From Fistularia commersonii (lineage: Eukaryota; Chordata; Actinopteri; Syngnathiformes; Fistulariidae): a DNA stretch of 64,000 bases. The notes under the pieces were generated by a model. That model did no database searches, was not told the DNA's origin, and saw only the letters and a list, made by a program, of their open reading frames with translations. Within the stretch, counting starts at the first letter, position 1. Each line of letters begins with the position of its first letter. Shown here one piece after another: positions 34,870 to 48,784 of the stretch. Both the position numbers and the translations under genes were made by a program. Location of the stretch: contig JBBMNZ010000015.1 in NCBI GenBank assembly GCA_037954325.1, forward strand, positions 14,612,501 through 14,676,500, given 5' to 3'.

Positions 34870-35060
34870 GGCCATTTTCCCTAACAGGCGGAAGAATCAC
34901 AGCTGTTGCAAATACAATCAATTAGAGTCCCATTAAATTTAGGCTGTCTTTCACACCGGAGCCATATCAAACTCTAATTACACATTTGGTTGTTTTCCAC
35001 GGCGTCGTCAAAACGCCTGTCACTAATGAATCGATCTTATCCTCAGTAAGCATCCTTCCA
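34870..35060. promoter_or_regulatory. Candidate conserved element near the putative first exon
   Basis: A repeat-free block immediately after the donor. It contains CAATCAATTAGAGTCCC, AAACTCTAATTACAC and GTCACTAATGAATCGATC. Multiple TAAT cores in balanced sequence suggest an intronic enhancer. This is inferred. Confidence 0.3.
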
Positions 35061-35684
35061 ACGTGAAACTGTATCCTATCCCCCCCTTCTCTTTTTGTTT
35101 GCCCTCCCCCTGCAACTTTTAATTTGTCATTTACCAGGTCTTGTTGGGCTTGTTGTTGTCCTGTCAGCAGTTTGTGCTGCGTAAAAAGCTAGTGTGCTGT
35201 CCATGGTGCTGAAATAGCAGGCCACCTTATTCTGAATGTGTCTCAACATTTCGCCTGACAATCTCTGGCTGCAATAGCAGATTAATATCATTTCCTTTTA
35301 AGACATTTTGCAAAGAAACTTGCACCATCTGCCCAGTGTGGGTAGGCACCGTCTTGCAGGTTTACCTGTCCGTTACAGTGAATGTAGGTTTCTGCAAATT
35401 TGGGCAGTCTTGTGACTTTCCATATCCCTGACTGGAATGATGATTTTTGCGTGAAACTTTTTGGAGGTTGTCACAATCCTCCTTTGCCCTTCCATCAGAG
35501 GTCCATTTTCTTCTCTTTGTCGAGAGTCAAAGTGAAGAGCGATAACAATGTATATCTTAATGGCACTTCTCAAATGTAAAGAGGAGGTCTGCCATGGGGG
35601 TTAGCTGTGACAGGGGCTTTGTGATTCATAGAGGAGTTTGTAAAATTGTTTTCACAATTTTGCAAACTTTTTTTGAGAGATTAA

Positions 35685-35707
35685 CCCCCCCCCCCCCCCC
35701 CCCCCCC
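35685..35707. repeat. Poly-C tract
   Basis: Twenty-three consecutive C bases leading into a short CA run. Confidence 0.9.
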
Positions 35708-35869
35708 ACACACACACCAAACAAAGCCTCAGAACAAGCCATCCAGTTTAAACATTCAGTTACAACCCAACAGTACATGTTTTGGTCTGGCGATGCTTTC
35801 TACATTCAAATTACATGTATTTATACATTTTATGCTGTTAAGTCTGTCATTTTGTCATTCTTGCTCTTT

Positions 35870-36015
35870 GTAATATTTCTTATATATTTTGATATTTATT
35901 GTGCACTTTACCGTCTATTTCAATTTCATGTCACCGTGGGATTGTGAGAAATGTCTTTTCGATTCCTCTGTCGAGTACATGTGAAGAAATTGAAGTAAAG
36001 CTGACTTTGACTTCT
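35870..36015 (+). mobile_element. Possible LINE 3' tail
   Basis: TTGTGCACTTTACCGTCTAT, CGATTCCTCTGTCGAGTAC, ATGTGAAGAAATTGAAGT and AAAGCTGACTTTGACTTC resemble the 3' end of another fish retrotransposon family. The 5' limit is undefined and the copy is degenerate. Confidence 0.4.
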
Positions 36016-36154
36016 CCAATTATCAGTGTTAGTACTCTGACTTGAGGGGACATTCTGCTGACATTGAGGTGGAACCTGAAATTTAAATTAGTGTCCTTGG
36101 ACTGAATGTATCTTACCATGAGGTAATGCTGGATGAAAGAAACATGCGTGGGTG

Positions 36155-36161
<7 letters not shown>

Positions 36162-36188
<27 letters not shown>
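36162..36188. repeat. (CA)n microsatellite
   Basis: About 13 CA units. Confidence 0.9.
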
Positions 36189-36189
36189 A

Positions 36190-39100
36190 TGCTAGTTCTA
36201 CATTTTTGCTCATTGCCTACAGCTCGTAAAATTGTTAGTGATGATACATAACTTCAATACTTTCAGTATGTTTGCTTAATGTTATAATTTTAAATTTTGT
36301 GCTTCTCTTATTCTCTGCTACTTTGGAGAATCAGTTTCCCGCAGGTAATCATTAAAAACACATCCAATGATTAATTCTAATACGCTTCCAGTTTCCATAG
36401 TTCACCCCAAAACTGGCTGGAGGAAAAAAGTGATCTGATTAGGGGAAAAATATAATGATTAAGAGCATGCCGGAATTTAATTTTTTAAATCGTATAGGAA
36501 CCCTCAGTAATCTCCCAATAACTTAAAGTTGAGACAGTTTGCTCAAGAAATCGTCTGATTTAGCTCTTTTCAACTTGCAAGTCATCTCCTCAAGATACAG
36601 TACAAGTTCACATTTCCAACTCTAAACATACAAGGGGCTGGAAGAACGCTGTGTGCAGATGCTATATTGGTAAGCAGTAATCTGAAGGTAAAACTCTGCT
36701 TACCGGTTTTACTGATGTTCATATATTTTTAGTATGAACGTCACCCCATTGTTACCTAGCAATACATTTATTCACTTTGCTTTGTGCTTGTGTAATTGTG
36801 CATTTGATTTTGTGCAACAAGAGTACCTGAGGATCGCTGCTGGCTTGTTGGAGAATTGGCCTAACATCAATTATATACCACTCTATGCTGAATGTAATTT
36901 CCCCTTTTTGTTCTGTTTCGTTAACTTCTTATTCCAAGTTTCCATGTGTATGAAAACAAACGGCGGGTCTTGTGTCTAAATGTTCTTTCTTTTTTTTGTG
37001 TTTTCCTGAGCGCCACTACAGTCAGCATGGCTCAAAACTCCCTGCCTTCCATTGTAAGAAGCTGGGTTACAGTAACTTCAAAATTTGTAATGCACTGCAA
37101 CATCATCCAAGCAGACGGCACCGCTTTCTCTGTGTTGTTCTGGTAATCTAAACAAGTTAGGTACCTGCTGCATCATCTGAGACAATCATACATTTTAGAT
37201 GGGTTCATTTTAACTTAAATAACATTAACTCACTTTTTGAAGGTACAAAATTTGAGTATCCTCAATATCTTGAGTGTTCACTGAAGTTATTTATCAAATT
37301 TGTACTCTTCCTCACCTCCCAACTGTTGTTATTTTTTGTATTTACAGTAGTTATGATCTTCATTGAAGAGTTCAGGAGCTCTCCTGAGACTAGTCGTTGT
37401 AGAAAAGCCATCAATGAAAACTTAGTCGATCAATTCTTGACAATCTGTCTTGTGTAGTCTCACTCCCTCAGCTTTTTAATCTCCTTATCAGCCCCAGATT
37501 TTTTTACAATATTGGCTGCTTCAATTTGTGTTGTGTTCTGGCCCTAAGATGCAATTGTCACACTAATGATGATTTTAAATCATCTCTCTAATTTTGTTTT
37601 GTCAGTAATTTCCCAGATGAGTTGGTACGCATCATTCAATTCTTCAAAATGTTTCACCTCATCACACAGTCTCTCTCACTCTTTCTCTTCCCTTTCATTT
37701 AAAAGAAAATGTTCTTTTCCAGACCCTTGCAGGACATTTTTCAATGTAATTCCTGACTCAAAACTGTCATCCTCTCCAAACTGCTTTTAAGCTCAAGCTT
37801 CATGAGTATATTGGAATTGCACTTTATGAATGCAAAGCAGTTTTACTTTTGCAGCCACTTGCTGGTGTTAAGCAACTTCCACATCAAATTTGAGCAGGGG
37901 AAAAAGTGGCATTGGATAGCAGAGAGGAAATCAGTGATATCCCCCTCAATAAAGTCACACGATAACACTCCATTCCAAGTGTAAATAATGATCCAGTTGC
38001 AACGATATACCCACTTTGATAACCAGGCTGCATCTGACAACATGCTTACTGCATGGGAGATGGTAGTGGATTATACAAAATAATATCTGTTGGAGGGGGT
38101 GATCACACATGTTAGCATGGATTTCAGTCTCAATCTCGAGGCAGAGGGATTAGTTTTGGTTTGGCCTTTGATGGATTATATTGACGGTAGAAGGGGTATA
38201 ATTTCAGGATGAAGCAGTAGAGGGCGCTCAGCTCAAATCTTTGAAACGATCTTGTTGCTTCTTTCGTTTGAAAAGGGGAAATCAGATTCAAGAAAAACAA
38301 ACAAAATCTACTTTTTTGGGTTTTCATGATGACATGTTCTCCAACAGCATGACACCAAAAAGGGGAAGAAAAAAAACTATGATGAAAATGTAAAAACTCC
38401 AGTCAAAAACCAGCATTAAATGACAGTTCCACAATCCCACTAAATGTGTGGAGATATGCTTTGAGTTAGTGACTTGGACTGAAGAGTGATGACCTCCAGT
38501 AGTGTTCATTAGACATAAGAAATAATTCTGTCATAGGTATACATAAAACAACCTGCATGATAGAAATAATGATAATGATAATAATTAATTAATTCAAAAA
38601 TCAGACAATACTCTTGCTTTGTTATGCAAAAGACTACGATTTGTTTTGCAGTCAGGTAATATTTGTCACTTGCCAGACAGCTAAACAGGCCTCTCATTAG
38701 ATGCTTTAATTGTTTTTCAAGACCCTGGCCATACTTTAGATGAGCAGAACAGAGACCTTGACTGAGGAATGAGTTGAGAGATTCTTCTTGTTAGCTAACA
38801 GAATCCTCCCTCCTCTTTATTCACACCCTGTTACATGGGAAAAAAAAAATAAAATTATAAATAATAGATGGAGACAAAAGAGAAGACAAAGACCCACCTC
38901 TTCAGCCAAACAATTTTGGGCATGAATGCAGTCAGTGCAGAAACACCTCACATTTGCATTTTAAAACACATATAGTTGGAGGAGAAAAGTAGATGAAATG
39001 GAAGCCAACAATGAATAAATTTCTCTGCATTCAAATGATGCATTAGTATTCCTCTCAAAGGATAATGCATAATGCATGTATACATCCATAGCACCCCGAT

Positions 39101-42030
39101 GTCCCTTTCACAAAGAATTTCGGACTGTCCACTACAGCCACAACATGTGGATGCCGTCTACAAAACACATTTCTGTATGTGGCTGATTGAAATTGCAGTT
39201 GGTTTCTATTTACATTTTTGTGTATGGTTTGGCAGATATGACCTGAGTAGTTGTTCTTTCTTGAGGGGGGCGGGGGTGGTGGTGGTGGTGAGTGTTTTGA
39301 CCTTCAAACTGTATATGACCTCAGACAGTTTGAGCTATGCACAAGGAATTTAGAATCACAAAGCCCAACTTAGTCATTAAAACAAAAAGATAACAATACG
39401 ACAGTTAGTTTTGATCCTCTTTGGGGAAAAATAACAGGTTGAAATTAGAGATTAGTTAGATCATTGCTGCACATGTTTTCTGGTGACGAAATATGTGGAA
39501 TGTTTTTTTTTTTTTGAGTAAAAGACAAGCGGGTGTTCTTAGTTTACAAAAATCAGATACCGGCATCAATGCTGTTCAAAAATCGGAAGTGCATGTGGTC
39601 AAATAATAGACTCACTCAAAATAAAGTTATCAAAATTTTGATCCAAGAAGCCTTCCCCAGACTGCATTATTAAATACTGTAGGGTGTGGCAAATGAGCTA
39701 ATATAAAAGAATTGGAGAGTTTGTAAAAGAGTGCCGAATCACTGCTATGAGGCTGATCGCACCAGATAGCCATTTTAATGTGCGGAGTTATCGCTATATT
39801 TGTCAAGAGATAATTTTTTTTTCTTTGCAAGCCATGCAGGGCGCTAAAAGACGGTAAGGGAGTTATTTCTCCTATAATAATTTGAGCTTTAAGTGGCCTC
39901 GTCAAACATGGATATTAGTTGCCCAAGGATTGTCCCAAGGGATTGTGTTATATTTCACTGCATCACTTACACAGAGCTGATTTGTGCACATTCCTTATGA
40001 GGTATCGATAATAAGAGTGAGGTGGTTCGGTTCGCTGTTATGAAGTGTGATGGCTGAGTCATGCAAAAAATGCTCATTCCATCTTACAAACTGAGAATGT
40101 AAGAGGTAAAACAAATCATGTAAATGAAGGGAGAACCTGTCGTGGAGCTCGGTGATGGTGGTGGTGGTATGTTGCTGCACCCAAGCAGACATCTTTCACA
40201 GCTGAACATCAAGGTTCTAAGAGGTTGATGTGTTTCACTTTTCCTCTGTAAAATTGGAGTTGGGGTGCGTGCAGTTGGAAAATACTGACACGAGCCACCT
40301 GCTTTTAGATTCACATATGCTGGCATGTGTGCTAAACACTTGCAGGCATTCCTAGAGAGATTTTATGCAGGGGTGTGGTTGCATGGATTGATAGAAAGTC
40401 TGTGGCTGACAGCAAGAAAGTAGAACTTTTGGAAAAGTAAAGCATTTAAACTGTTAAGATAAGCTGCAGAGGAACTACTCACAGAGTAATAAACTCAAAT
40501 TAGAAAACATAGCCCTTCTAATGAAAGAGCAACCGCAGGTCTGTGGCTGCATTAGCGAGTGAACTGAAAGTTTGAAGCAGATGCTTTTATTTAGCATCAA
40601 ACCGGATTGTAAGTTTCATTACATTGCACAATATAGATGTAGATCTATTGCCTTTTTTAAACTTTTCTTTATCTTGTGGACTTCCTCCGTTTAAAGAGAT
40701 CCAGCCTGTGAGATAAAGTGACATTTTTATTGTGCATTTGATTGGGAGGAAACCCTTCCTGTCAGCAGCTTTACAGAACTGATTGAAACGTCTGGATTGG
40801 TCTCAAGACTGATATCTAGTGAAAATGTAATCATTGTGGGTCATGGATTGTAAAAGAGCCTTCCACTAACCAACTTAAATGTGACAACTTGCTGGTCATA
40901 TATCTGTCAAGTGAACATTTTCTTCTTTTTTTTAAGATGAACATAAAGGGCTATAAGTAATAATGTTGAGAGCAGGTCAGTGTCTGCCTGTCAGCCGTTA
41001 TGATGATATAAGAGAGATTTCCCAATTCATCTTGGTCTGTCTTCCTTCATGTTGGCCTGTTGTTCGTGACCGAGTTTGCTTGGGGCACCTAATTTTTTTC
41101 TTTTTTTGAGCAGAATTTAGAATTTTTTTAAATATATTTAGTTTTTATGAAATGTATGTCTTATTTTTCAGTAATCAAAAAGGTAGTTTAAACACTGACA
41201 GTTTCTCTTTGCTAGCCCAAGTACTGCAGCTGCATCACACTGAGGGTCCTTGACGAATAGTAAAACGAAAACCCCTGAACATTACTCATTCCTTGATTTT
41301 GAGAAAATGATCCTGACACAAATCCTGGAACGTGTCAAAGTTGAAAGAATTATAAATACAATCTACCATCAGCCTTGGATATTAGCTCCAATGGCTTCTC
41401 TCTTCTCACTGGCTACAGGAACAAATGCACTGTGCAAACATGGACATGGATATGTCAAGCCTCTTAAGCGGGACAGCATGAACGTTCAGCATATTTCGAC
41501 TCCATTGTGAAAACCGTTGAGTCTGCTCTGATGAAATCCACTCTGTCATGAAGCCATTTGTGTTTCAACTGGCTACAAATTGTGGAAGTGTGAATTTCCT
41601 TGTTGTGTAAATGTATTCTCTCTTCTAAAACAAGCTGCCAGCTGTCTGTCAAATACCAGATTTGGGGATAAATGTACCCTGGAGCTTTCATTTCCTGGGA
41701 GACAAAACGAATATCAAGCTGTAACAAAAGTGTAGCTTGAGGAGCTGATTTGTTCTTCTACTTCACCCCCCTCATCTAGGTTTTATCTATGAGAGGAACC
41801 CATGGTTGCTGAAAGTCAAATAAACTGTCTTGCCAGCCTCAATTACAAAGTGAGGTGTGAAATAGAATCCCACCCCTTCTAAATTAAATTCAAAATTCCT
41901 GTCTTTGCCTAAATTACATTTTCAGTTGATTGTTTTGTAGCCATAGGGGATAAATGTGACTTCCAAATAACCAACTCATTCATCCACACCTCCGGGAAAG
42001 CTGGACGTACATCTGGACTGAGCGGCATTG
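36190..42030. other. Intron-like or intergenic sequence, no gene
   Basis: I find no coding exon, RNA gene or clear transposon terminus. The open frames are short, lack codon structure and match no family I know. A (GGT)n patch lies near 39277-39291. Confidence 0.35.
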
Positions 42031-42035
42031 ATATG

Positions 42036-42115
42036 ATCAATATCCTACAATTTGAATCAGAATCAGAATAAATGTTATTTATCCCCGAGGGGAAATTGTG
42101 ATGCTGTTGGAATTG
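42036..42115 (-). mobile_element. LINE 3' tail, antisense
   Basis: GAATCAGAATCAGAATAAATG followed by TTATCCCCGAGGGGAAATTG is the reverse complement of the 3' terminus of fish non-LTR elements (compare 20320-20362). Little beyond the tail is preserved. Confidence 0.55.
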
Positions 42116-42169
42116 CGATTGCACTTACTACAAAGTGTTTGTGTGTGTGTGTATGTGCTGCTAATAGAA

Positions 42170-45100
42170 CATTCAAAATGTAAAAAATAAAACACCTCTC
42201 ACTTAAATTCTGCAACAGGAAAATAATTGTATTTTGGTTAGATAAACCAGAATTGGACCGAGTTGGGAATCCCCCTGAATTTCAGTAGTTTCCTTGAAAC
42301 TCAAAATTACAAACAACTTTGTTATGAGCTTGTTTCCATTTATTGAATATTGGTGGGGGCTAAGGTAACCAACTTATGGTTAAAACAATGATCTTACAGC
42401 AAGTAATTTTTTTTTCTTTTCTCATCTAGCAATGAAAAATGATTTGCTAGGAACCAACTGTTCGAATGTTAATGCATTTAAGCATCAAATGGAAACTGGA
42501 TCGTATTTTGCAAACCACATGACTTTAAACAGTGTTTGTAATTTGCAATCTCATCTGAGTCACTGGAAATATATCCCAATGTTTTCAAAATTGTAATTGA
42601 CACTAACAGAGCTGCTCTGAATCTCATTTAATCGATCTAGGACAACTGTTGACCCTGCACTGTTTCCCATACTTTGATTTATTTGTGGCTGCCTGCCACA
42701 TATGGATTTTCCATTTTTCCACACTATTTAATGTTCCCTGACCCAACAGTACCTTCATGCATCTCGTGCCTGACTCTAACACAAAACTCACTGACCCCTG
42801 CTCAGTATGCACAAACTGTATTGAAACATGACCATGCATGAGGGATAGCAGTGAGATGTTACTAAGAAGACAGCCAGTTGCATTAAGCCAATGATGGGTT
42901 ATTAAGTTTAACATCCCTGTAGAAATGTGTTAAACTGATGCATTTAAAGTCTCAATTTTGAATTAATTATTAGTCAGCATGTCCAGGAAAGGACATTTTA
43001 TTTTTACATTAGAATGAGCAAAATAGAGGACCTCCAGTAGTAAAAGGCTGTTTGAATCAGCAGCGTATCATCGTTTGTCAGCTGTTCTAGATGAAAATTG
43101 AGAAATCAGAGGATCAGTGTTTGTGCAATGTAGGTTCTTACATTTGTTTTGGGCACTTGAATGAAGCAGTATGATATACATGTGTAAACAGACCGTCTAA
43201 CACAACGTCACAACTTCTTTAACCACTCTGTCAAGGACACATTTGATCACATTTCTTTTCTCTTGAAAACACAAAGCATCTTTGTGCATCTCTCTGACAA
43301 GTCAGTAAAAAGATGTGCACTGTAAGTTGTACCTCTGAAATGTATTTCAGACATTGGTGTATAAAGATGGAGTATTTGTGTCTGCTTATGTGATTTTCCC
43401 AGTAATGTGTTTTTAAACTTTTAAAACAAATTACATTTTCATATAAGAGTGAAAGTGGAGAAAAGCTGGATTTCAAGAAAAATGCCCCATTTCTGTATTG
43501 CCCTGCAGACATGCACCTGAAGGCATAAAGGCATTGCATTTTAAATAAATCATGGATAAGACATTCACAACCTGCTATCTTTAATATACTTCTGTGTATG
43601 TATGATGTAATGGCATGAAAGTAAAATAAAAAAGTAATCCTAAAGAAGAAAAAGGTAATCTGTATTGTGATTATTTAAGAAATCTGATTCATAATAGCTT
43701 TACTTTATTTGGAAGGGGTTTAGTGACAATTTATGCACAACAGTTGTTCACTGAGCAGATGTGCCACAGAATTAAGAATGATTTAACCTGGAGCAGTTCT
43801 ATAAAAAAAAGAGCAAGAGGAACAGTGCATCACCAAAGAGCAATATTGGTACCAAGTGTTATTTTCAGGAAAATAAAAATATATAATTCTTTAGTCACAT
43901 ACACAGGCACCCTAGAGATAGTGTGTGGTTTGATTAAAAAGGTTTTTGAATGCGGGGTTGAGGAGCTGAGGCATCAAGCTGGCAAATGGGCTCAAAACAG
44001 AGTATTTGTGGCTCCACCTGCTGTGGAGATGTTTGTTTGTGTTGTCTGGTGTGGTGATGTTTTCCTTTTTAAGTGTCACACATTTGCTTTATTTAGCCTC
44101 ACACTGATTTGAACTTTCATAACTGTACTTAGCTCTTCTAATTTGGGTTAGTGTTGCCCGTTTGTATTTCATTTCATTGCTATCTCGTGCTTTTTTAAAT
44201 TGTAGTACGGCAATGTGACAGTTATATGCCAAGACAGTCTGGAGAGCTGCTGTTGAAGTATCAGTCTTGGGTTGGGTTTCTGCAGAACAATGCAGCCTGC
44301 AAATTCCTCTTACCATTGAACTACATCAAGCCTCCGGTCTGTATATTTACACTTTGTGTACTTGACAACAACCCACTGAAAGACATCCCTGCTGTCTGTG
44401 TTCTGACAAGACAGCCCATAATCTGTAACTATATCCTCAACCAGCAAAGAGCCTCAGTGCCTGTACTGAAAAGACTTCCATGACATATCTCTTTAAAGAT
44501 CTTCTGGGAATCGTCCTGTCTTTTCACTCCTAGTCCTCAGATGCATTGTTGGAATGAAGACAGACGTTAAGACTGCAAACTGTAACGGGAAGGGAAGACT
44601 AGAGGTCACCGCATTGTGAATTGAGGGGAAAAAAAAAGAATACTGGATACAACAGTCTTTTGAAAGACTTTGTCCCTCAATTGATGTATCCGGGGATGTG
44701 TTCATCAGCGACATACCAAACTGACGTATTTAAATTCAGTTCACTTGCATTACATAACAGCATCTGTTTTAAATAAATGTAAAAAAACATTTTCTACAGG
44801 TTGTGTTGGAGTGTGTGGGAAGATGTAATCAGACAGCCAATGCAGAATATTCCTTTATTTGTTTTAATGCTTAAATACAAACATACAGATGCTAGCCAAA
44901 TAAATACTAAAGTAAAGCAGTTTGAAGACTGGTTGAAATGTACCTGGTAATATATGTATTTCATAATGCAGACCACAAAAAGCAACAGTAGCTTTTCCCT
45001 TTTTAAAACTCTATCTCCAGGCTGATGCATACAGATCCGAGCATTCTGTGATGTCAATAAAACTTAGGATCGTGTCACTGTCAGACATTTTTGATTGGCT

Positions 45101-46260
45101 GGACCTTCCACAATTCAAGATACCAGGAAAGTTGATGGAGGAATGAGGGTATCAGAGGTCTTCTGTAGAAGATCTAATTTCACTTGCTTAATAACTTCAT
45201 CTGGTGTGAACTTCTGTACCTTCAAAACTACTGATTTGTGGGGATGTTTTCTCTATTAAATGTGATTTTGATATTTGTTAATGTGAAAGACACACTCTAA
45301 CATTGGTGTGGCCCATAACAGCGAGGACGAATTTGTTGGTCCTTAAACGTAACATCGGTTTATGAATTATCTTGTTTGGCTTGTTGATTTTGAAATTGTC
45401 ACTGTCCACCGGATGCACATGTTCTACTTTTAGACGTTATAGTAATTTGCATTTTTTTTGACAGTCATTAGGACTAAAAATTTGAGGTAGAAACATAATA
45501 CCCTGCACTCAATAGTGCAAGGGAAAGTTGGAGTGTATTTACTATAGCCAGAGAAAACTAATGAGTGTCCATTAGGGTTGTCATGGTAACAGAATTTCAA
45601 GATTTAGATATGGTATGAGGACAAAGGAACAAAACTCAATCAAGGTTACAGTGGTATTGCAAATGGAGGATAGGCTTATATGCATTTATATTGCATCAAA
45701 TCGTTATTCGTGATAAAATTGTTAACTCTTGAAACAATCAAAAAAATCATAATAATGGTGTTTCTAATAATGAACAAAAAAATCAAGTCTCAGAATTGCC
45801 CTGATAATTATTTCAGAGAAAAACATATATAGTGTGCTTTGTCACGATAGTGAAACATTAATGCATGATATTGACATCAACTTCACTTGCTATTTTGTCC
45901 ATATTAGAAAATAAACAAGCGTCAATCTCAAAACTCATTATCAGTTGGAATTAAGCTGGAGGATTTTTTTTTTCTGTATTCAGATCTCCAGAGACGGGAT
46001 GGGATGGAACTCTCTTCATATCTTCCACATGAAAGTGAACCATTGATGACTAAACACCCTGCTGTTTCAGAATTTTACTCATCAGCTCTCCTTTATATAT
46101 TCCCAGTGTTTTTTTCTAACTAAAACTCCCTGTCAGTTATACATCCCATATTTTCTGTTATGAATAACCTGTTTCATCATCTCTTGTCAAATTTAATTTA
46201 AATTTGATTTACTGAACTGGATTTATAGAAATCATTCGCAATGACACATTCACAGTTTAC
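42170..46260. other. Intron-like or intergenic sequence, no gene
   Basis: AT-rich unique sequence. The longest frame (43723-44112, 129 codons) lacks any recognisable domain and has no supportive splice or start context. I treat it as chance. Confidence 0.35.
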
Positions 46261-46314
46261 GGGTGTGTATGTATGTATGTGTATATATATATATATATGT
46301 GTGTATGTCTATAT

Positions 46315-47590
46315 CAGTGGCGGGCCATGCATTTTACACCTAGGCCTTCAGTAGTGCTCTGAATCAATCCACCCCCCAATAATTAGTTTATGGCTATAAA
46401 AAAAACGTCTTATTATGCAGAAATGCAGTATAAAGAGGGGTGCATCGCAGATAGATAACTCGAGTAGTGATAAAATTCGCCCGTGGGAGCGCATCACGTG
46501 ACGACAAAGGGATGCCCAACGCCGTACTCTTCCACTGGCATCCCTCACGTAATCGATCACGCACCCCGCAGCTTTCTTCGGGGCGCGGCCTGGCTCCCCA
46601 ATTGCCACAATTGCAAGAATGTGTAAAACAAGTCCTTTTTAGGAAGTAAACCTGACCGTTGAGGTTAGGGAATAAAATGCCCATGCCTCCTCGGCGGGTG
46701 TGCAAAGAGGGTGAACAATCCTCTTGGGGTGACATTCATTCTGGCCCGGGATATGTCATTATTGTATTTCTTGACTTTGAATAAGCCATTCTTGCTTGAT
46801 CAGTTCCTGATCATTATTACGTTTTTTCCTTGAATGAAATCTGAGCAAACCGGGACAACAAAGTCCAGGCCTGTGGCGGAAGCCACAAAAACAGACAGTA
46901 GCCACAATAAATGCCTTTATAGCAAACAGCTGCGACACATAAAAAGCACCATTAATAACCTTATGAACTTGCAGTATTCTTTCGTAAAATAGCAGCATTT
47001 TACTCACCAAAAACTCTGATCATTTGTAGAAAATCCATCCTCCTTTCTTTCCTCAAAAAGAGTTCAAATATTCTGCCATACAGATTTTCCGTGCGCTTCA
47101 GCTCCAAGCACTCTCAGCAATATAATTTGCAGTATGCCTCGGAGTCTGAGCCAGGGGCACCGGTCGTAGTTTGTGGCTTGAAAATGTCGGAAAAATCCTT
47201 TTCCTGGTTGTGACAGGTTCGCTAGCTTAGGAGTTGCCGGGCCTTTCTTTACTGTTTCCAGCTTTTCTTCAAAAAGAAAATGTTATATTAGTGACTAAAT
47301 CCGTTTCTCCTCCTCCTGCAGCCATTGTGGGTTGACAATACCAATATTAAACAAGCACAACTATATTTCTGTTCGCAGCTGGCTAGTACACTTCTCTTCG
47401 CTAATACACTTGTCCACTCTCTGACGATGCAATCAGAGGGTGTGAATATGCTGACGTTGCTGTAGCCTGCTAGAGGGCTTTGGTGTCGCCAACTCAAAAT
47501 CTGGTTGGTTGAAGCAACAGCGGAATCAACACTTATTTTTTTTTGCGTATAGGGCTTGCAGAACTGATTGTGATTTTAGGCCAGCAGAGA

Positions 47591-47629
<39 letters not shown>

Positions 47630-47770
47630 TGGGTGTGGGTGTGGGTGTGGGTGGGGGTGGGGGTGGGGGTGGGGGTGGGGGTGGGGGTGGGGGTGTGTGT
47701 GTGTTCTAAAACTGGCCATTTCCCAACACCTTGATGGAAATTCATCTGAATGGGTGTAAAAGAGCAGATG
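46315..47770. mobile_element. Probable DNA transposon relic, right end unresolved
   Basis: It starts CAGTGGCGGGCCATGCATTT, an end sequence characteristic of a repeated fish DNA transposon family with a CAGTGGCGG-type terminus. It continues ACACCTAGGCCTTCAGTAGT and CAATCCACCCCCCAATAAT. GC-richer internal sequence (46440-46640) contrasts with the flanks. Later phrases such as AAATCTGGTTGGTTGAAGC and CTTTAAATATGTGGATAATG also look family-derived. No matching inverted terminus was found on the right and no transposase frame survives. The assignment to hAT is tentative. Confidence 0.5.
47592..47704. repeat. (GT)n to (GGGTGT)n and (GGGGGT)n array, G-quadruplex prone
   Basis: The array passes from pure GT, through GGGTGT units, to GGGGGT units, then back to GT. 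The plus strand has more than ten G-runs of three to five bases separated by one to three bases. This fits the rule for stable G-quadruplexes. It probably evolved stepwise from the dinucleotide. Confidence 0.95.
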
Positions 47771-48544
47771 CTTTAAATATGTGGATAATGACTGTAGCTT
47801 TTTCTTTTTAAATTCATTTAACTCATCAGATATTTGAATTTGCTGGGGGAGAAAAACGTGACCTTTATCTTTAATTCTCAAAACAGTTGACACCCCAAAA
47901 CATGCACGTGTTACTCCTGGTTGAGAAACACCGCTAAAAGATCTTGTAATGATCAGTTCATTACCTAAAAATGTGCCAATCTGATCAACTGGCTTTGGAG
48001 TCAGTAGTCTTCACAAAATTAATTAGAAATAGTTTCCCACTTTCTATTCACCGTAATTTGGAAAGTTTTAGTGACCCCCCTCTGAAGGTTGAAACAAAGC
48101 AGTGAATTGTGTCAAGTCCATATTGTTGCAAATGTTTGAGATTTTGGTTAAACTTCAATGGACTGCCCTGCAGGCTCTCTACATGAAGGTCTGGAAACAC
48201 ATCTCTTCACCCTCTTTAGTTTTTAATCAGTCCAACTGCTCAGTGTGACCACAAAGCATATCCAGTGTTTTAAAGTGATAAGAGAGTAACATTGGTTTGG
48301 GTTCCATTGCAGTGGAAACCTCTCTGTTTACCCTTTTTATTTCATAAAAATTGACCTTGAACAAGAATAACAAAAAATCAGGACATTGAGGCTGCCAGCT
48401 TCCTGGTATTAATGCATAGCTGTAGTGCTACCCTTAAAATTTCAAAATGATGGATAAGCAATTTATAAAAATAAAAAGGGCAGGGGGGAATTCCTCAAGC
48501 ACAGATAGTTTTATTAGATATTTTTTTTTCCCCCACAATTTTTT

Positions 48545-48655
48545 TTTCTCCACGTAGTGGATACCAACTCTACATTGAAAAGTATCAGTCGGAACTGAAC
48601 CAGGAATGCTCTTGCTCTGAGCTGCAGAGGTAACCACTGTGCCACTGTTCTTTTC
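48545..48655 (-). mobile_element. tRNA-like SINE head, antisense
   Basis: On the minus strand the segment reads ACAGTGGCACAGTGGTTACC, then CCTGGTTCAGTTCCGAC (a B-box-like motif). It matches the order of the copy at 32028-32180. Its end runs into an A/T-rich stretch. Confidence 0.5.
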
Positions 48656-48784
48656 CTTTTGTGGTTCAATTGTGGCTGATTTATATATTCATAGTGTAGA
48701 TTCAGTAGAAACAGAACGTCTTTGCTCCAAGCCGACAAGAATAATCCATCAGCCACACAACTAAGCTATCTCCGTTTTCCTTTG

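Noticed and set aside
43723..44112. 129-codon plus-strand frame
   Set aside because: No family resemblance or coding bias that I could see. Chance frames of this length are expected in 64 kb.
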